DNA of 64,000 bases, from contig CP075497.1 in NCBI GenBank assembly GCA_021613535.1, positions 7,564,001 through 7,628,000 on the forward strand, in the 5' to 3' direction. The first letter of the stretch is position 1, and each line of letters opens with the position of its first letter. Made by a program: the position numbers and the translations under genes. The notes beneath the pieces were generated by a model. That model did not search any database and had not been told where the DNA came from. It worked only from the letters and a program-made list of their open reading frames with translations. Below, piece after piece: positions 48,236 through 59,440 of this stretch. This stretch comes from Adineta vaga. Its lineage: Eukaryota; Rotifera.

Positions 48236-50081
48236 CTGTCAATATTTTATCCTTATGATATGTACGCATGTGGTGTTTCTCGTGCAGTATAATCTTATAA
48301 TGATTATTGTTTTATACCTGAACAAAAAAGTTAGCAACTGAATGGTCAACGAATATCTAATAAAGTTTAAATGTATATGGATACTTTGTCTTTCTCAATC
48401 ACTTTCTTTTTTCTAACAATAAAATCGATTTCATTGTCGATAGCCCTGCGGTGATTATAAACACATATCATATTGCTAGTTGAACCGATTGAGAAAACAA
48501 TATGAAATTTACTTCTCGATGTCTGTTTTGTTCTATACACACAAAAAGAAAACTAATATGAGTTATTTCCGTTTTTTATTTGTTCATATGAACAGATGTA
48601 TTAACCTAGTTGTTCATGATCAAGGTCGGTTACTTTCAAAAACTAACAATAGTGACAAAAAAGTGGACACCGATATTGTTTCAGTTTCAGGTCAAAGATC
48701 AAACGTCTGTTATCCTTTTTTCTTTTTTTGTTTCGGCAAAGAGAAAAGCAAGAGTGACTGTCAATTGGCATGTGTGTGTGCGTGTGTATCGGTAGGCAGC
48801 TGACTACTGTATAATATGTAATCAAAAATGGACATATTTCCTTCAAGGATGAACGGTCTATTGCTGTTGATGCGACTCGTGGGAGTGCACCTGCTTGTTA
48901 AAAATAAAATAGGAACATCAATCTGTATTTTGATGTCATCAAAATCAATTTTCATACATGTTAATCTATTCAATGTAGTGTCCAATCGTATCGATCTATC
49001 AATAGGTGTGATTGTTAAAAAAAAATAATCGATTGAACTGTGATTTTTATTGTCAATGTTCACATTGGAAAATCAAAAGAAGAGAATATAAAACATATGT
49101 TTCATTGCGAGTATATCATACTGCTGAAGTTGTGATCATGGTAATAAACGAAGAAATATGATATTAGAAATAATAAATATCAAGATAGAATAACACAATT
49201 GTATCTGATGATAGTTTTTCTTTTATCAAGGCTTTGTATGTGACAGTTCTAGTTCAATCGATATTCGCAAATAGTAAATCTACCAACTTTCACAAGGTTG
49301 ATATGAATTTTGATATCATTCATTATGTTCTCATTTGATAAGATATACAAACTTTTATTATCCGTTTTTACACTTCGAAAATATCCTTAAACAATCGAAT
49401 ACTGCACAATGATCGTCAAAATACGAACTTCAAAGAATGATATGGCTTTGCATTTCGCAACTCATAATGTTTTCAAATAGAGTACTCACCTATTTATAGT
49501 CGATTAAATTTGTCAAATGTTTTTTCACTCTAACTACACATATCATTTTAAACAAGAAATATAAAGTTACAAACCTGGAGAGAACTATCCACGCGTTAAT
49601 GGCTATAACATTCTATAAAAGCTTTGCACTTACTTCGTTTTCTTGTTCTTTCTTACTGTAATTATTCACGACTTAAATCAAGCTTTTCTGTAGTACCTAT
49701 TTGACTTGAGGAAATGAAGAAAAATCGATTATGTTTTTCTCGACAAAGACTAAAAACATAAAATGATTAAATTAAGGAAATCTCACTTAGTTGATGTGAA
49801 TGTTCATAAAAAAATATACTTTTTTTTGCGTCAAAGAAAGAAACAAATATTATAACAATTCTTCTAAACATACAGGAATATTTCTTCAAATTCAGATAGT
49901 GTATTCTTCTTAAGTTTAAGTTTTATTCTCTTTGTCCACTTGACATAAGACAGAAAAAAATGTTTAATAGACAACAACACCAAACAAAAAGAAATGACAG
50001 ACAGGAAAGAAATATAGAGATTTTCGAGTGAACAGAATGAAGAAATCAAAATGTTGATCCATGCATATATGTATATACGTT

Positions 50082-50101
50082 CTATATATATATATATATA
50101 T
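50082..50101 (+). repeat. (TA)n run
   Basis: About ten TA units in the 3' flank of the RBM12-like gene. Confidence 0.85.
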
Positions 50102-50212
50102 CAAAAAGAAAAAGGAGCAGCGATACAATAGAGATCAATGAGAGAAAAATAAAAGGAAATCAATTTGTACAATGATGACAAACAGACAGAAAACGAGTAT
50201 AGATCAAATTGA

Positions 50213-53200
50213 TTAAACAACACAAACGGATATTTTTCTTAGTAGAAATAGAGCATTATTCAGTTCCTTTAATGCTTGTGGTACATCATCAGCATTTGTT
50301 AAAGCGACAACTGCATGTCCTGTTGGTCGTCCTGAACTATCTCGATGAATTTTTAATGTATCTTCAATTGGATGAAATGAACGTAAGAATTGTAAAATTT
50401 CTTCTCGTGTAGCACGAAAATGAACATTTGACATTAATAAAACTTGTCCACGATACTGATCATAACCCGGTGGTAATTGTGTTAATTGTTTTTGAGTAAA
50501 CGAAGAATTATTATTACCTCCTCTCATCATTTTTCGTCCATTTTGATCCTCCATAGAACCACTACCCATCATATTTGATGGAGATTTATCATCCTCACCA
50601 ACACCACGTGGACTAGTTGAATCATTTTTTCGTCGATCAAAACGTTGCTGATCTGATGGTGATTTATCATCATTATTGCCATTGTCATCCATACGTTCGT
50701 ATGGGAATTTACGTTTTTCACCAATAGGTCCTCCATGATACATCTGACCACCGCCACCGCCGAATTGATCTCGTCGACCTAAACCACCATTTGCTGAAAA
50801 TGTCGCACCTGATTCATCAGGTTCTTGTGATGTAGCTGCTTGAAATTCCCATAATGATAATGGACGTAACTCTAATATGCGTCCATTGAATTGTGAACGA
50901 TTCTTTTCATAAGCTTTTCGACAATCATTACTTGAACCAAAACGAACATAACATTCACCAGCTGGTCGACCTGTTTTATCATATTTAAACAGAATACCAT
51001 CTTGAACGATTTCAATTCCAGCAAAAAATGATTTAACATCATGATCACGTGTGGCATATGGAATATTACGTAAACGGAGACATGTTATTGTTGATGGTAA
51101 TTCTAAATGAAATAAATATAAATATTCTTTTTCTGTTGAGTAACATTCTTCGTAGAAAGCCACTAAATTCTATCCGCTCTCTCTCTATATTATTTACCTT
51201 CGTTATGACGTGGTCGTCGAGGATATGAATTTCCAGTATTATCACCATTTGTGTCATCGCGTGGTGGATATCGTCGTGTATCACGTTCTTTTGGTGAACG
51301 TGATCGTGAACCTAAAATTAATGAAATAGATATGAATACCATGAATAGATTCGTCTTACGTGATCGAGATCGTCCTCTTTGTCTTGAATCTCCTTCATAA
51401 TAATCTCTTCGACGATTATCTTTTGAACGAAGTGATCCTATTTCTGATTCCATTTCTTTTTTTGTAATCGGTTGAATTTCTAATCGAGATGAACCTAAAT
51501 TTCAATGAATTATTTTTCTTCGCTGTCTTTTTTTTCTTCTTACCATAATGTTCATCATGATAAAATAGTGCTTTTTCGAGATCAACTTCACTAACAAATT
51601 CAATATACGCTGTCCCACCCATGCTATTGTCATTATCATTATCTAGATAAATTCCTCGTTCAGAAACAATCTCCGAAGCGGTAAATAAACGACGAATATC
51701 TCGTTTATACCAATTCTTTGGTAAACCTATAAAATATTCGAAATAGAATATATTTATTTTCATGAAACAGATAGAAAAACTTTACCAATAACTTTCACAC
51801 AATAGCCTCCTTCTGGTTGTCGTTTTTTAACTGATGCTGGTATAAATGAATCTAGGGATGATGCAAATTCATATTCACTAGCTGGAACAATTTGTACATT
51901 AGCACCACCATAGTAAACATTATTGAATTGAGATAGTGCTTCTTCAGCATCTTCAATCGAACGAAATTGAACTACCGATTCGCCTATAGAATCAATGATT
52001 ATAGTGAGAATGTATGAATTCAAATGAGTTATCTAGTTTTACCTGTTCGTTCACCATTTTGATCATTTATCATTTTTATATCTTCCAAACGTAATTTATA
52101 ATCAGCAAATAGAAGTTTAACATCACGATAGGAATATTTTCTTGAAAGATTTTTTACACGTAGATATGGTTCACGTAATTTTGATCGTTGTTGTTGTTGT
52201 TGTGGTAAACGTGAATTATTCGATGTAAAGGACGATTGAAATTGATTACCCATATTTGAACTGAAATCTTGTTGTTGTCTTAATCGTATTTGTGGATCAT
52301 CTTGCATATGAGGATGATTCAATAATGGTCGTTGTTGTTGTTGTTGTTGTGTCTGTTGTAATCCGAAGGCTGAAGTTTGACCAGCAGCTGGTTGCATCCA
52401 CGGAGGAAGTGGAAAATTCGCTGGTAAGGGATTATTAACAGATTGAAACGGTAATTGTTGCTGAGCATTGAGAAGAGCTGTTAGAGCAGTTGGCGGTATT
52501 GTACCTGGTGGAAAGAGATTCAAAGGTGGATGAGCCCCTTGAGAAAATGCGCTAGTATTTGCTGCTGAATTTGCATCATGAAGAGATGTGTGTTGAAGAC
52601 CATGATGAGAAATCGACGGATTGGCTGAACTAGCTTGAGCTGCATTATAGATTGGTGAATTCGTATTCGTTTGCATGGGTGAATTTTGTTGTTGACTCAC
52701 AGCTTGTAAAGCAGCTAACTGTTGCAGAACTTGATTTGGTTGTGCACCTAATCCTAAATTGAATTAATATTAATTTCTATATATTTACCGTAGAAAAGAT
52801 ACTACCTTGTCCAGCGAGCTGTCCTTGTACTTGAGCAAGAACGTTTGGTGGTAAATTGCCAAGATTTGATTGTAAAAGTTGAAGAACGAGATTTGCTGGT
52901 GCAAGACCAGAAGCAGCTGGAGCACCTGTTGATGGTGTTGGTAAAACCGAAGCAGCCGAAGGTATAGCTGTTGGTGTTGTATTTGGTTTTTGCTGTTGTT
53001 GTATTTTGCTGACAACATCAAGAAATGATGACATTGGATCATTGGATACATTGGATTGTGCTGTTGATGATTGTGTTTGTTGTTGATGTTGATTTTCATC
53101 GATATCATGTGTGAATTGTTGTGAAAGAGGATCTGTACGTTTTGGTTGCGGAACATTTCCTGGTTGAGTTTGCTGATTTGGATTTGATCCTGGTATAGAT

Positions 53201-53540
53201 GATGTTGCTGGTTTACAACGTGCAGCTGCAATAACATTTTGCATTTCAATTTTTGAACTTAGAAATAATTTAACAGGTTGTTGACAGAGAAGACCACCAT
53301 CTTTTTGCATTGCTTGACGAGCGTCATCATCCGAATTAAATGCAATGAATGCATCACCTCGTTCGCCTCCAACAATATGGACGCCACCTGAAACAGAAGA
53401 TAAAGAATGTATTTCGTAGGCAGAAATTTTATAATTATCAATTGTATACCATCAGGAATCTGAAGTCCTTGGAAAAAACGACGGATATCGATTGAACGTG
53501 CTTCCCAAGGAAGATTTTCCAAACGTATAATGACCGACAT
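50213..53540 (-). CDS. RBM12: RBM12-like RNA-binding protein with five RRM-type domains
   Basis: Nuclear RNA-binding protein resembling RBM12 (SWAN). The ATG at 53538-53540 starts MSVIIRLENLPWEARSIDIRRFF, matching the first RBM12 RRM. Its second half follows an intron (GERGDAFIAFNSDDDAR, LSSKIEMQNVIAAAR). Then come long Gln/Pro/Ala-rich low-complexity stretches (about 53200-52200). RRMs 2-3 follow (YLRVKNLSRKYSYRDVKLLF; YCVKVIGLPKNWYKRDIRRLF), then an Arg/Ser-rich linker (SRSRSPKERDTRR), RRM 4 (TCLRLRNIPYATRDHDVKSFF), a Gly/Ser/Asp linker and RRM 5 (GQVLLMSNVHFRATREEILQFL), ending KISVCVV. RNP motifs are weakly conserved, as in quasi-RRM proteins. About nine exons. An RS-like linker suggests a splicing or transcription role. 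Vertebrate RBM12 differs in linkers, so exact orthology is uncertain. Confidence 0.85.
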
Positions 53541-54572
53541 AGTCAAGTTTTACTCTATAATTATGTCAATATACTGAAATAAATCAAAATAAAATCGAAT
53601 TAATAATATGAAAATAATTGATATTAACAATATAGCATCATCTTTCCTTCGGATTCACACTTGTAACGATTTAAAAACTGTAGAAGCGAATTTTGAAGAT
53701 TTCTATAGTTAGATAGAACAAGATATCGATGAGATAAATCGACAAACGGATTTACAAAGAGAACTGATAAGATTTGCTATAGTCTTCCAGAATGAAGAAA
53801 ATATCGATGATAATTTCAAATACGAAATGAACTGTTTTAATTATTAAATTAATTGAAAATCGCAAGTATTTGAGAAAAAAGAAACAGAAGAAATGAATGA
53901 TTGATACAACTCTATTTTAAATATTAATATACGTTTTGGTGGAATTATTCGAAAAGAACTGTATAAATGACTCAAGAAGACTTTTTTCAAATACATTCCG
54001 AATAGAGCAATTTTTAGAAAGTCTTTCACACTCCATCTCACACATGACCAAATTGATATTTATCAGATCACATTTACTCAGCTGTTTTAAAAATTCAAAG
54101 ATATTTTACTGACTTCATAAACATTTAAAAAAAAACAATATCGAATGATATGTTTACTTCAAGTTTTCTTTTTATCGAAAAAACTTTTTACTGTTCTCAT
54201 AAATCTGTTTCTCTAAGCATAAAGTGATGGAGTATCGAACTATCCTGGTATTCAGTTTTCACACAAATACGTTTCCTCGTGTACAAGGTTAGAATCAGAA
54301 AATCACATTATCTTTCACTTCATTCAGGAAACAAAATCATCTTAAATCATTAATTCCAATATAAATTGATTACGTTGTACATGGAATAATCTTATCATAA
54401 ATATGAACTAAATGCTTGGATAAAGTGAAATCAGCATTTATTGTGAAACTTCTTCGAAGATCACTCCTAATCAATGCTTTTTTTCGTTTGAGATAACCTT
54501 ATCTGAAAACTGATATTTATCGATATCTTTAACTCAAGTTAGATTTAATTGAATAGAACAATTACGAGTATT

Positions 54573-54592
54573 CTATATATATATATATATAT
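54573..54592 (+). repeat. (TA)n run
   Basis: About ten TA units. Confidence 0.85.
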
Positions 54593-56351
54593 CGTTCGGG
54601 AAGGAGTGATGATCGGATGAGTAACGATAGACTATATTCTAATCGATTCAATATATCCACAGTTAACAATACATCAATGTTTGAAGAGAATCATCATTCA
54701 TTCTGATTACTGTTCGTAGACAGAAAATACGAACATAGCTTAATATACACAGGTTAGTTACAGAATTAGCACAAATCAATAATGATTGATGATGAACTCT
54801 CACTTATATATCTTATCTATATTCTCGCACTGGAAATAATCAAACAGTTTTTGTCAGGTAATATCTTTCTCGCAGTATATTGAATCGATGAATATTAAAA
54901 ACAGTTGTGTTACGTGTACGTATGCGTGTATGTCAGACGAAATGTAAATCTTTCAGCTTCGATGTTACTACTATTGTACAGAAGTTTAAATTCACAAACG
55001 TCTCATAATTAATTGTATTCGAAATTGATTGAGATCATCAATATGACATTTGATCGTGTGCGAAAGAGAACTCATTCACTATCTGAAAATCAGTCATCTC
55101 TACTCGATTCTAATCATATCCTGACTTTTTGTAGTAATATGAAACATTGATGCATATATAAACTTGTCGAAGAAGAAAATTTCGATTCCATTTGAATAGT
55201 ATGTATAATCCGGGAATCTCATTGTCTTATTGATTCAATGTAACCATATCTCCTCAAAATCTAATTTCTTCATCTTTCCTTTGTTGATTTTATCCTACTT
55301 CAATTTGAAATAGTTGTCATAATCGACGAAATTGAAGAGCAGTTGTTGTTGTCAAATTTGTTATAATAATAAAAACTATTTGTTCAATAAACTTGACTTG
55401 TAATTCACACACACATATATATTGATACCAAAGTAAACCACATTTTATATTCATAAATCAAATTTGTTCAGATAACATACAAATGTATCAAAAAGAAAGC
55501 AGGAGGGAAGATATTATTTGATAGAAATGAATATGCGCACTATAATGCAGTTAGCAAGTGCTTTTGAAATAAGGAACTAAACGAATTCTCATCCAAATAT
55601 TTATGCTGACATAACAGAAACATATTTGTTTGAAAATGAACCAAAATATTATGTTCATTCGGATATATATATTATATAAAAATAGATGAAGTGACTATTT
55701 ATGATCGATAGAAATTCCTGAAAAAAGAACAGATGATTTCTGCTCTGGAGAATAATCGAATCTGTCTTTTGCCTTCTTTTTTTTAACATTTTCCAGTGTG
55801 CACAATTGAAAATAAGAAAAGATTTTTTTATATTTAGTTACCGTTTTTTAAGATGATGACGATGAATATCCTTGTAGTTTGATATAATGTCAAATCCGTA
55901 TGTTCTGGTAGAGAATCAATCAGTATTTATTTTATCAAAGACACTAAACAATTGTATGTGTGTATGTGATAGATTTCGCCGTCTGTGAATATACAACTGC
56001 CAAATAGTCCGATTTGAATGAGAGAAGAAAAGAAGAAAAAAATGATAGATTTGAAGATAGAAGTGAATGGAGAATTTTTCTGAAATAAAAATAAAAAATA
56101 AAGAATAAAGAATTTTACGTCAACGAGAACATATATATCATCATAAATAAAATAAAAATGGTTGCACTTTGCCTTCATCTGTTCTATACGAAATTATATA
56201 GAGGAAAATGAAGGACAGAGAGAAAAGACAACTGCACGTCCAAATAGACCCGTCGATAGGCAGAACTAACTAAGAAGAAAAATCGACGAGTAGCGTGTTT
56301 TTTTTTCTCTCTCTTTTTTCTCGTCTTTTGCGCTCGTTGGTTCCCCGTTCC

Positions 56352-56376
56352 CGACCGTTGTCAATAGAGACGGTCG
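56352..56376. other. Inverted repeat able to form a hairpin
   Basis: CGACCGT (56352-56358) and ACGGTCG (56370-56376) are exact complements around an 11-base loop. They lie in a locally GC-richer segment about 430 bp upstream of the histidine phosphatase start. Chance is possible. Confidence 0.4.
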
Positions 56377-56805
56377 ACGAATAAAAATTCACGAATAGAA
56401 AAACATAGAACTAAAAAAACAACAAATCTTTGTTATATTTTTAGTCAATATCACGATTATTGATGAGAAGTATACTTAAGAGTTTCGTTTTCTAGTATTG
56501 AATGTAATCGTAGATGATTTTCAAGCAATGTGTATAAAGTAAAGTTCGATACAATATTGAAATTGATTTCTTCTGATTGAAAGGAAAATATTTTCCTCAC
56601 CTTGAACGGATATTATCCGTTAAATATGTTCTTTACGATAATATTATCAGAAAAAGTAGTTTACTGCTGGTATTGCTTCGAATTTTTGTTCGTTTTATGT
56701 ACTAAAGTCGTTATGGTTGATTGATTTGTTTTTGAAAACATATCGACTCTATATAAATAAACTAATACTTTTTTAACGATCAAAACTATAAACACATTTA
56801 AGAAT

Positions 56806-57642
56806 ATGAAGAGACATCAGACAGCAATGAGAAAACCACGTATTATTATTATGCGACATTCGGAACGATTAGATTATGTTTTACAAAATCCCGATTGGCC
56901 ATCCGAAGCTTTTGTTAATGGAGTTTATACTCCACATATGAGACAATTACCAACATTATTACCACATCGTACAGATCCTTTTGATCATGTTCTGGATACA
57001 CCATTGAGTAGATATGGTAAAGATCATGCAAAACGTACAGGAGAATTTTTTCGTTCATTACACTTAATACCTGATCTAGTTTATACATCACCTGCAATGC
57101 GTTGTATTCAAACAGCTGATGCTGTTTTGCATGGCTGTGGAGTTCGAAGAAATGTACCACTTAAAGTTGATCTTGCACTTCATGAACCAATACGAAGAGA
57201 ATTACCAATACAATCAGCAAATTTCTTTTCCTCAGCTGGTTTTAATATTGATTTGCAATATCATCCTTCATTTCCATCGACTGATAGTCGTCTTATTCTT
57301 GGAGAATCACGTTTAAATTATTTTCGTCGAACACATTATGTATTAAAGAGAATTACAGATAGACTACTTAATAGAACGAGAAAAGGACTATTTTCATCAC
57401 CACCAACAGTACTAATAGTCACACATCGGGCTGGTGTGACATTACTTGCTTCTATGCTCAATCTTGATAGTGTGGATGATAAATTAACTTATCTTAATGA
57501 ACTAGAAAGTAATAAACGTAACGAAGTGAATTTTCTATCGATGGTTGTTGCTGAATATGATGGAACAAGCGGTCTATGGTCATTTATATCCGATTTTGCT
57601 CATATGCGTAAAACTCAACGTAGTAAAAGTTTGTTTTTCTAG
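56806..57642 (+). CDS. Histidine phosphatase, UBASH3/STS-like catalytic domain, intronless
   Basis: A single exon encodes 278 residues of the histidine phosphatase (phosphoglycerate-mutase-like) superfamily. The first catalytic box is IIIMRHSERLDYV, with phospho-acceptor His18 and RHSE where RHGE is usual. The second conserved stretch is YTSPAMRCIQTADAVL. A later catalytic His is in VLIVTHRAGVTLLA. The order and the SPAxRCxQTA motif match the phosphatase domain of UBASH3/TULA proteins and ecdysteroid-phosphate phosphatases. Here it stands alone, without UBA or SH3 domains. No signal peptide. The C-terminus is basic (RKTQRSKSLFF). The lack of introns and 3.3 kb of empty upstream DNA set it apart from neighbours. 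A retrocopy or acquired gene is possible but unproven. Substrate unknown (phosphotyrosine protein or small phosphate ester). Confidence 0.85.
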   Translation: MKRHQTAMRKPRIIIMRHSERLDYVLQNPDWPSEAFVNGVYTPHMRQLPTLLPHRTDPFDHVLDTPLSRYGKDHAKRTGEFFRSLHLIPDLVYTSPAMRCIQTADAVLHGCGVRRNVPLKVDLALHEPIRRELPIQSANFFSSAGFNIDLQYHPSFPSTDSRLILGESRLNYFRRTHYVLKRITDRLLNRTRKGLFSSPPTVLIVTHRAGVTLLASMLNLDSVDDKLTYLNELESNKRNEVNFLSMVVAEYDGTSGLWSFISDFAHMRKTQRSKSLFF

Positions 57643-59440
57643 AGAAAAAAACAACCTTCTTTGACATTTTGTGCAATAGATATATATATATAAATCACAA
57701 AACAAAATGACTTCTGTTCTTTTGGTTATAGAAATAAATATAAAAACATTGAGAAACTTACATTATCAAAAAAATGAATTATTTTACTAAGGACATGTAT
57801 TTCATGTCTAATGTGTAATAGTAAATCATTCGCTTTTTCTATTGGTTCAAATGGATGTTCATTGTTGAGGTCGATGATCGTTGTATATGGTTGCTAGTCA
57901 AAGAAAATTATGATGTCGCTAACTATTCATTTTCTTTTTCTTTATACTCTCGACATTTGTCTGTTCTTTTATTCTTCTTGTGTTTTCTATCGTTTGATTA
58001 ATAATTCTCTCTGTATATATTTGATTATTTTAAGATTCATACAAATAATTTATTCTATTTTTCATCCATGATATGTTCAATATAAATTAGAATTTGATTG
58101 TCAGGTGAGACTTGTTGTTTTTGTTTTTGATACATTAAATAAATAAGATAGAGTTTGTCATTTCGATTCCTTTTTTTCCAAATCGAATCATCCATAGTCT
58201 CTATTAAAATTTAATATTAGTTAGAAAAACCTAAATATATGTTCAATGAGAAGTTTGCTTGATGTCATTGCTCGTTCTTTGTCTATCATCTAGACAACAA
58301 ATTACATTTCTTCTTCTTCTTTTTCTTCTCTTGCTCGCGTTTCTCATATGGTCAACATGTATTGTCGGTCATTGTATATATGCATGTCTCGTGCACTCTA
58401 TGTCCAAGTATGTAGCCGAAAGTTACTGCTATTTTGATTTATAACGTTTAGTATATCTAACTATCTACATTAGATGTGCATGAAAAAGTATGGATTGCAT
58501 GAAATGAGACTGAAAGAGAGAGAGAGAGAGTAAACGACATGAAAGCTAATAAGATCGATATGAAATATATATCAGAAGAGAAAGAAGTAACTGATGATGG
58601 TAAACGATCCTTTTTTGTCCCTTTTGTTGATTATATTTGTTCATTCAAGGTTGTTTCTGATTACATCGAAGCAAATAGAAAAAGATTGTACTCGTCACAA
58701 TGACTTTCCGGCTTTTTCTTTTCTAACTAGTCAAGTATTTATATATATTTGTGTGTGTGAGTGTGCGAGAGAGAGAGATGGAATCGAAGCACGCGAGAGA
58801 ATAAAGTTCTATTTGTTAAATAGATGAATAAATTGCATTTTTTCAGATACCAGATGTTTTATGTCGTGAATTATGTGACAGAAATGAAAAACTATAAAAT
58901 GTTATTTGCATGAGTAAGCTACGTTTATCTACTAGGCAGATAAGTATTATCGCAGAATATAAATAGATGAATGAATAACGAGATTCTATTGTTTAGGATA
59001 TTTTTTTCGTTTAAATCCATACCTTTAGGACAATAGAGAAGAGTTGATGTAACATGTAAAAAATGAATTGAAGAGATTTTATAACATAACATATAAAGTC
59101 CTTAAGGGATTTATGCTCTACTTATTTCATGATGATTGACTTTGCTATAATAAAAAATGTTACATTCTTTCTTCTTGAGAACAAATTTTTGATACAGATC
59201 GATAAGACTTCATACTGATACATATGAACAGTATATATGCAAACTTTTTTTTTTCTCTCTTTTCATATGACCTTTGCTTCTCTTTGTTGGACATGACAGA
59301 ATCGATTGGTAATTAATCTTTCATATGTTTGATCTAGAAATATAGACATTAACTCAATTCTTTTCCCATAATCTCGACAAAAGAGAATTTTCATAATCGT
59401 TTTTTTCTAGTTATAATCAATTGTTACTTATATCTTCATT
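57643..59440. other. Intergenic, histidine phosphatase to delta-catenin
   Basis: 1.8 kb of AT-rich DNA with a (GA)n run (about 58513-58530) and a GTGTGTG/GAGAGA stretch (about 58750-58775). The Leu-rich frame at 58259-58444 sits in CTT-repeat sequence and is not credible as a gene. TTTTTTCTAG at 59401-59410 could be a splice or trans-splice acceptor 30 bp before the delta-catenin ATG. Confidence 0.5.
58513..58530 (+). repeat. (GA)n run
   Basis: Eight or more GA units in the spacer upstream of the delta-catenin gene. Confidence 0.8.

Larger units (their letters stand above)
46294..50212. other. Long intergenic region, about 3.9 kb
   Basis: AT-rich with no convincing gene. It contains a purine-rich GAA/GA stretch (about 47758-47815), TA runs (about 47061-47078 and 50082-50101), an alternating purine-pyrimidine GC tract (48221-48235) and A/T homopolymers. 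Open frames are short and lack family features. As the upstream flank of the protocadherin it may hold its regulatory elements (inference). Confidence 0.5.
53541..56805. other. Long intergenic region, about 3.3 kb, divergent
   Basis: AT-rich gap between the RBM12-like gene (-) and the histidine phosphatase (+). It has a (TA)n run (about 54573-54592), a possible hairpin near 56352-56376 and a CT-rich stretch at about 56300-56335. No gene, tRNA or mobile element recognised. Confidence 0.5.

Noticed and set aside
48480-48803. Plus-strand open frame in the long gap
   Set aside because: Phe/Lys-rich translation of T/A-rich DNA ending in a GT-repeat (CACVCACVSVG); no family resemblance.
58259-58444. 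Leu-rich frame resembling a membrane peptide
   Set aside because: Arises from a CTT/TTC simple-sequence stretch. No support as a gene.
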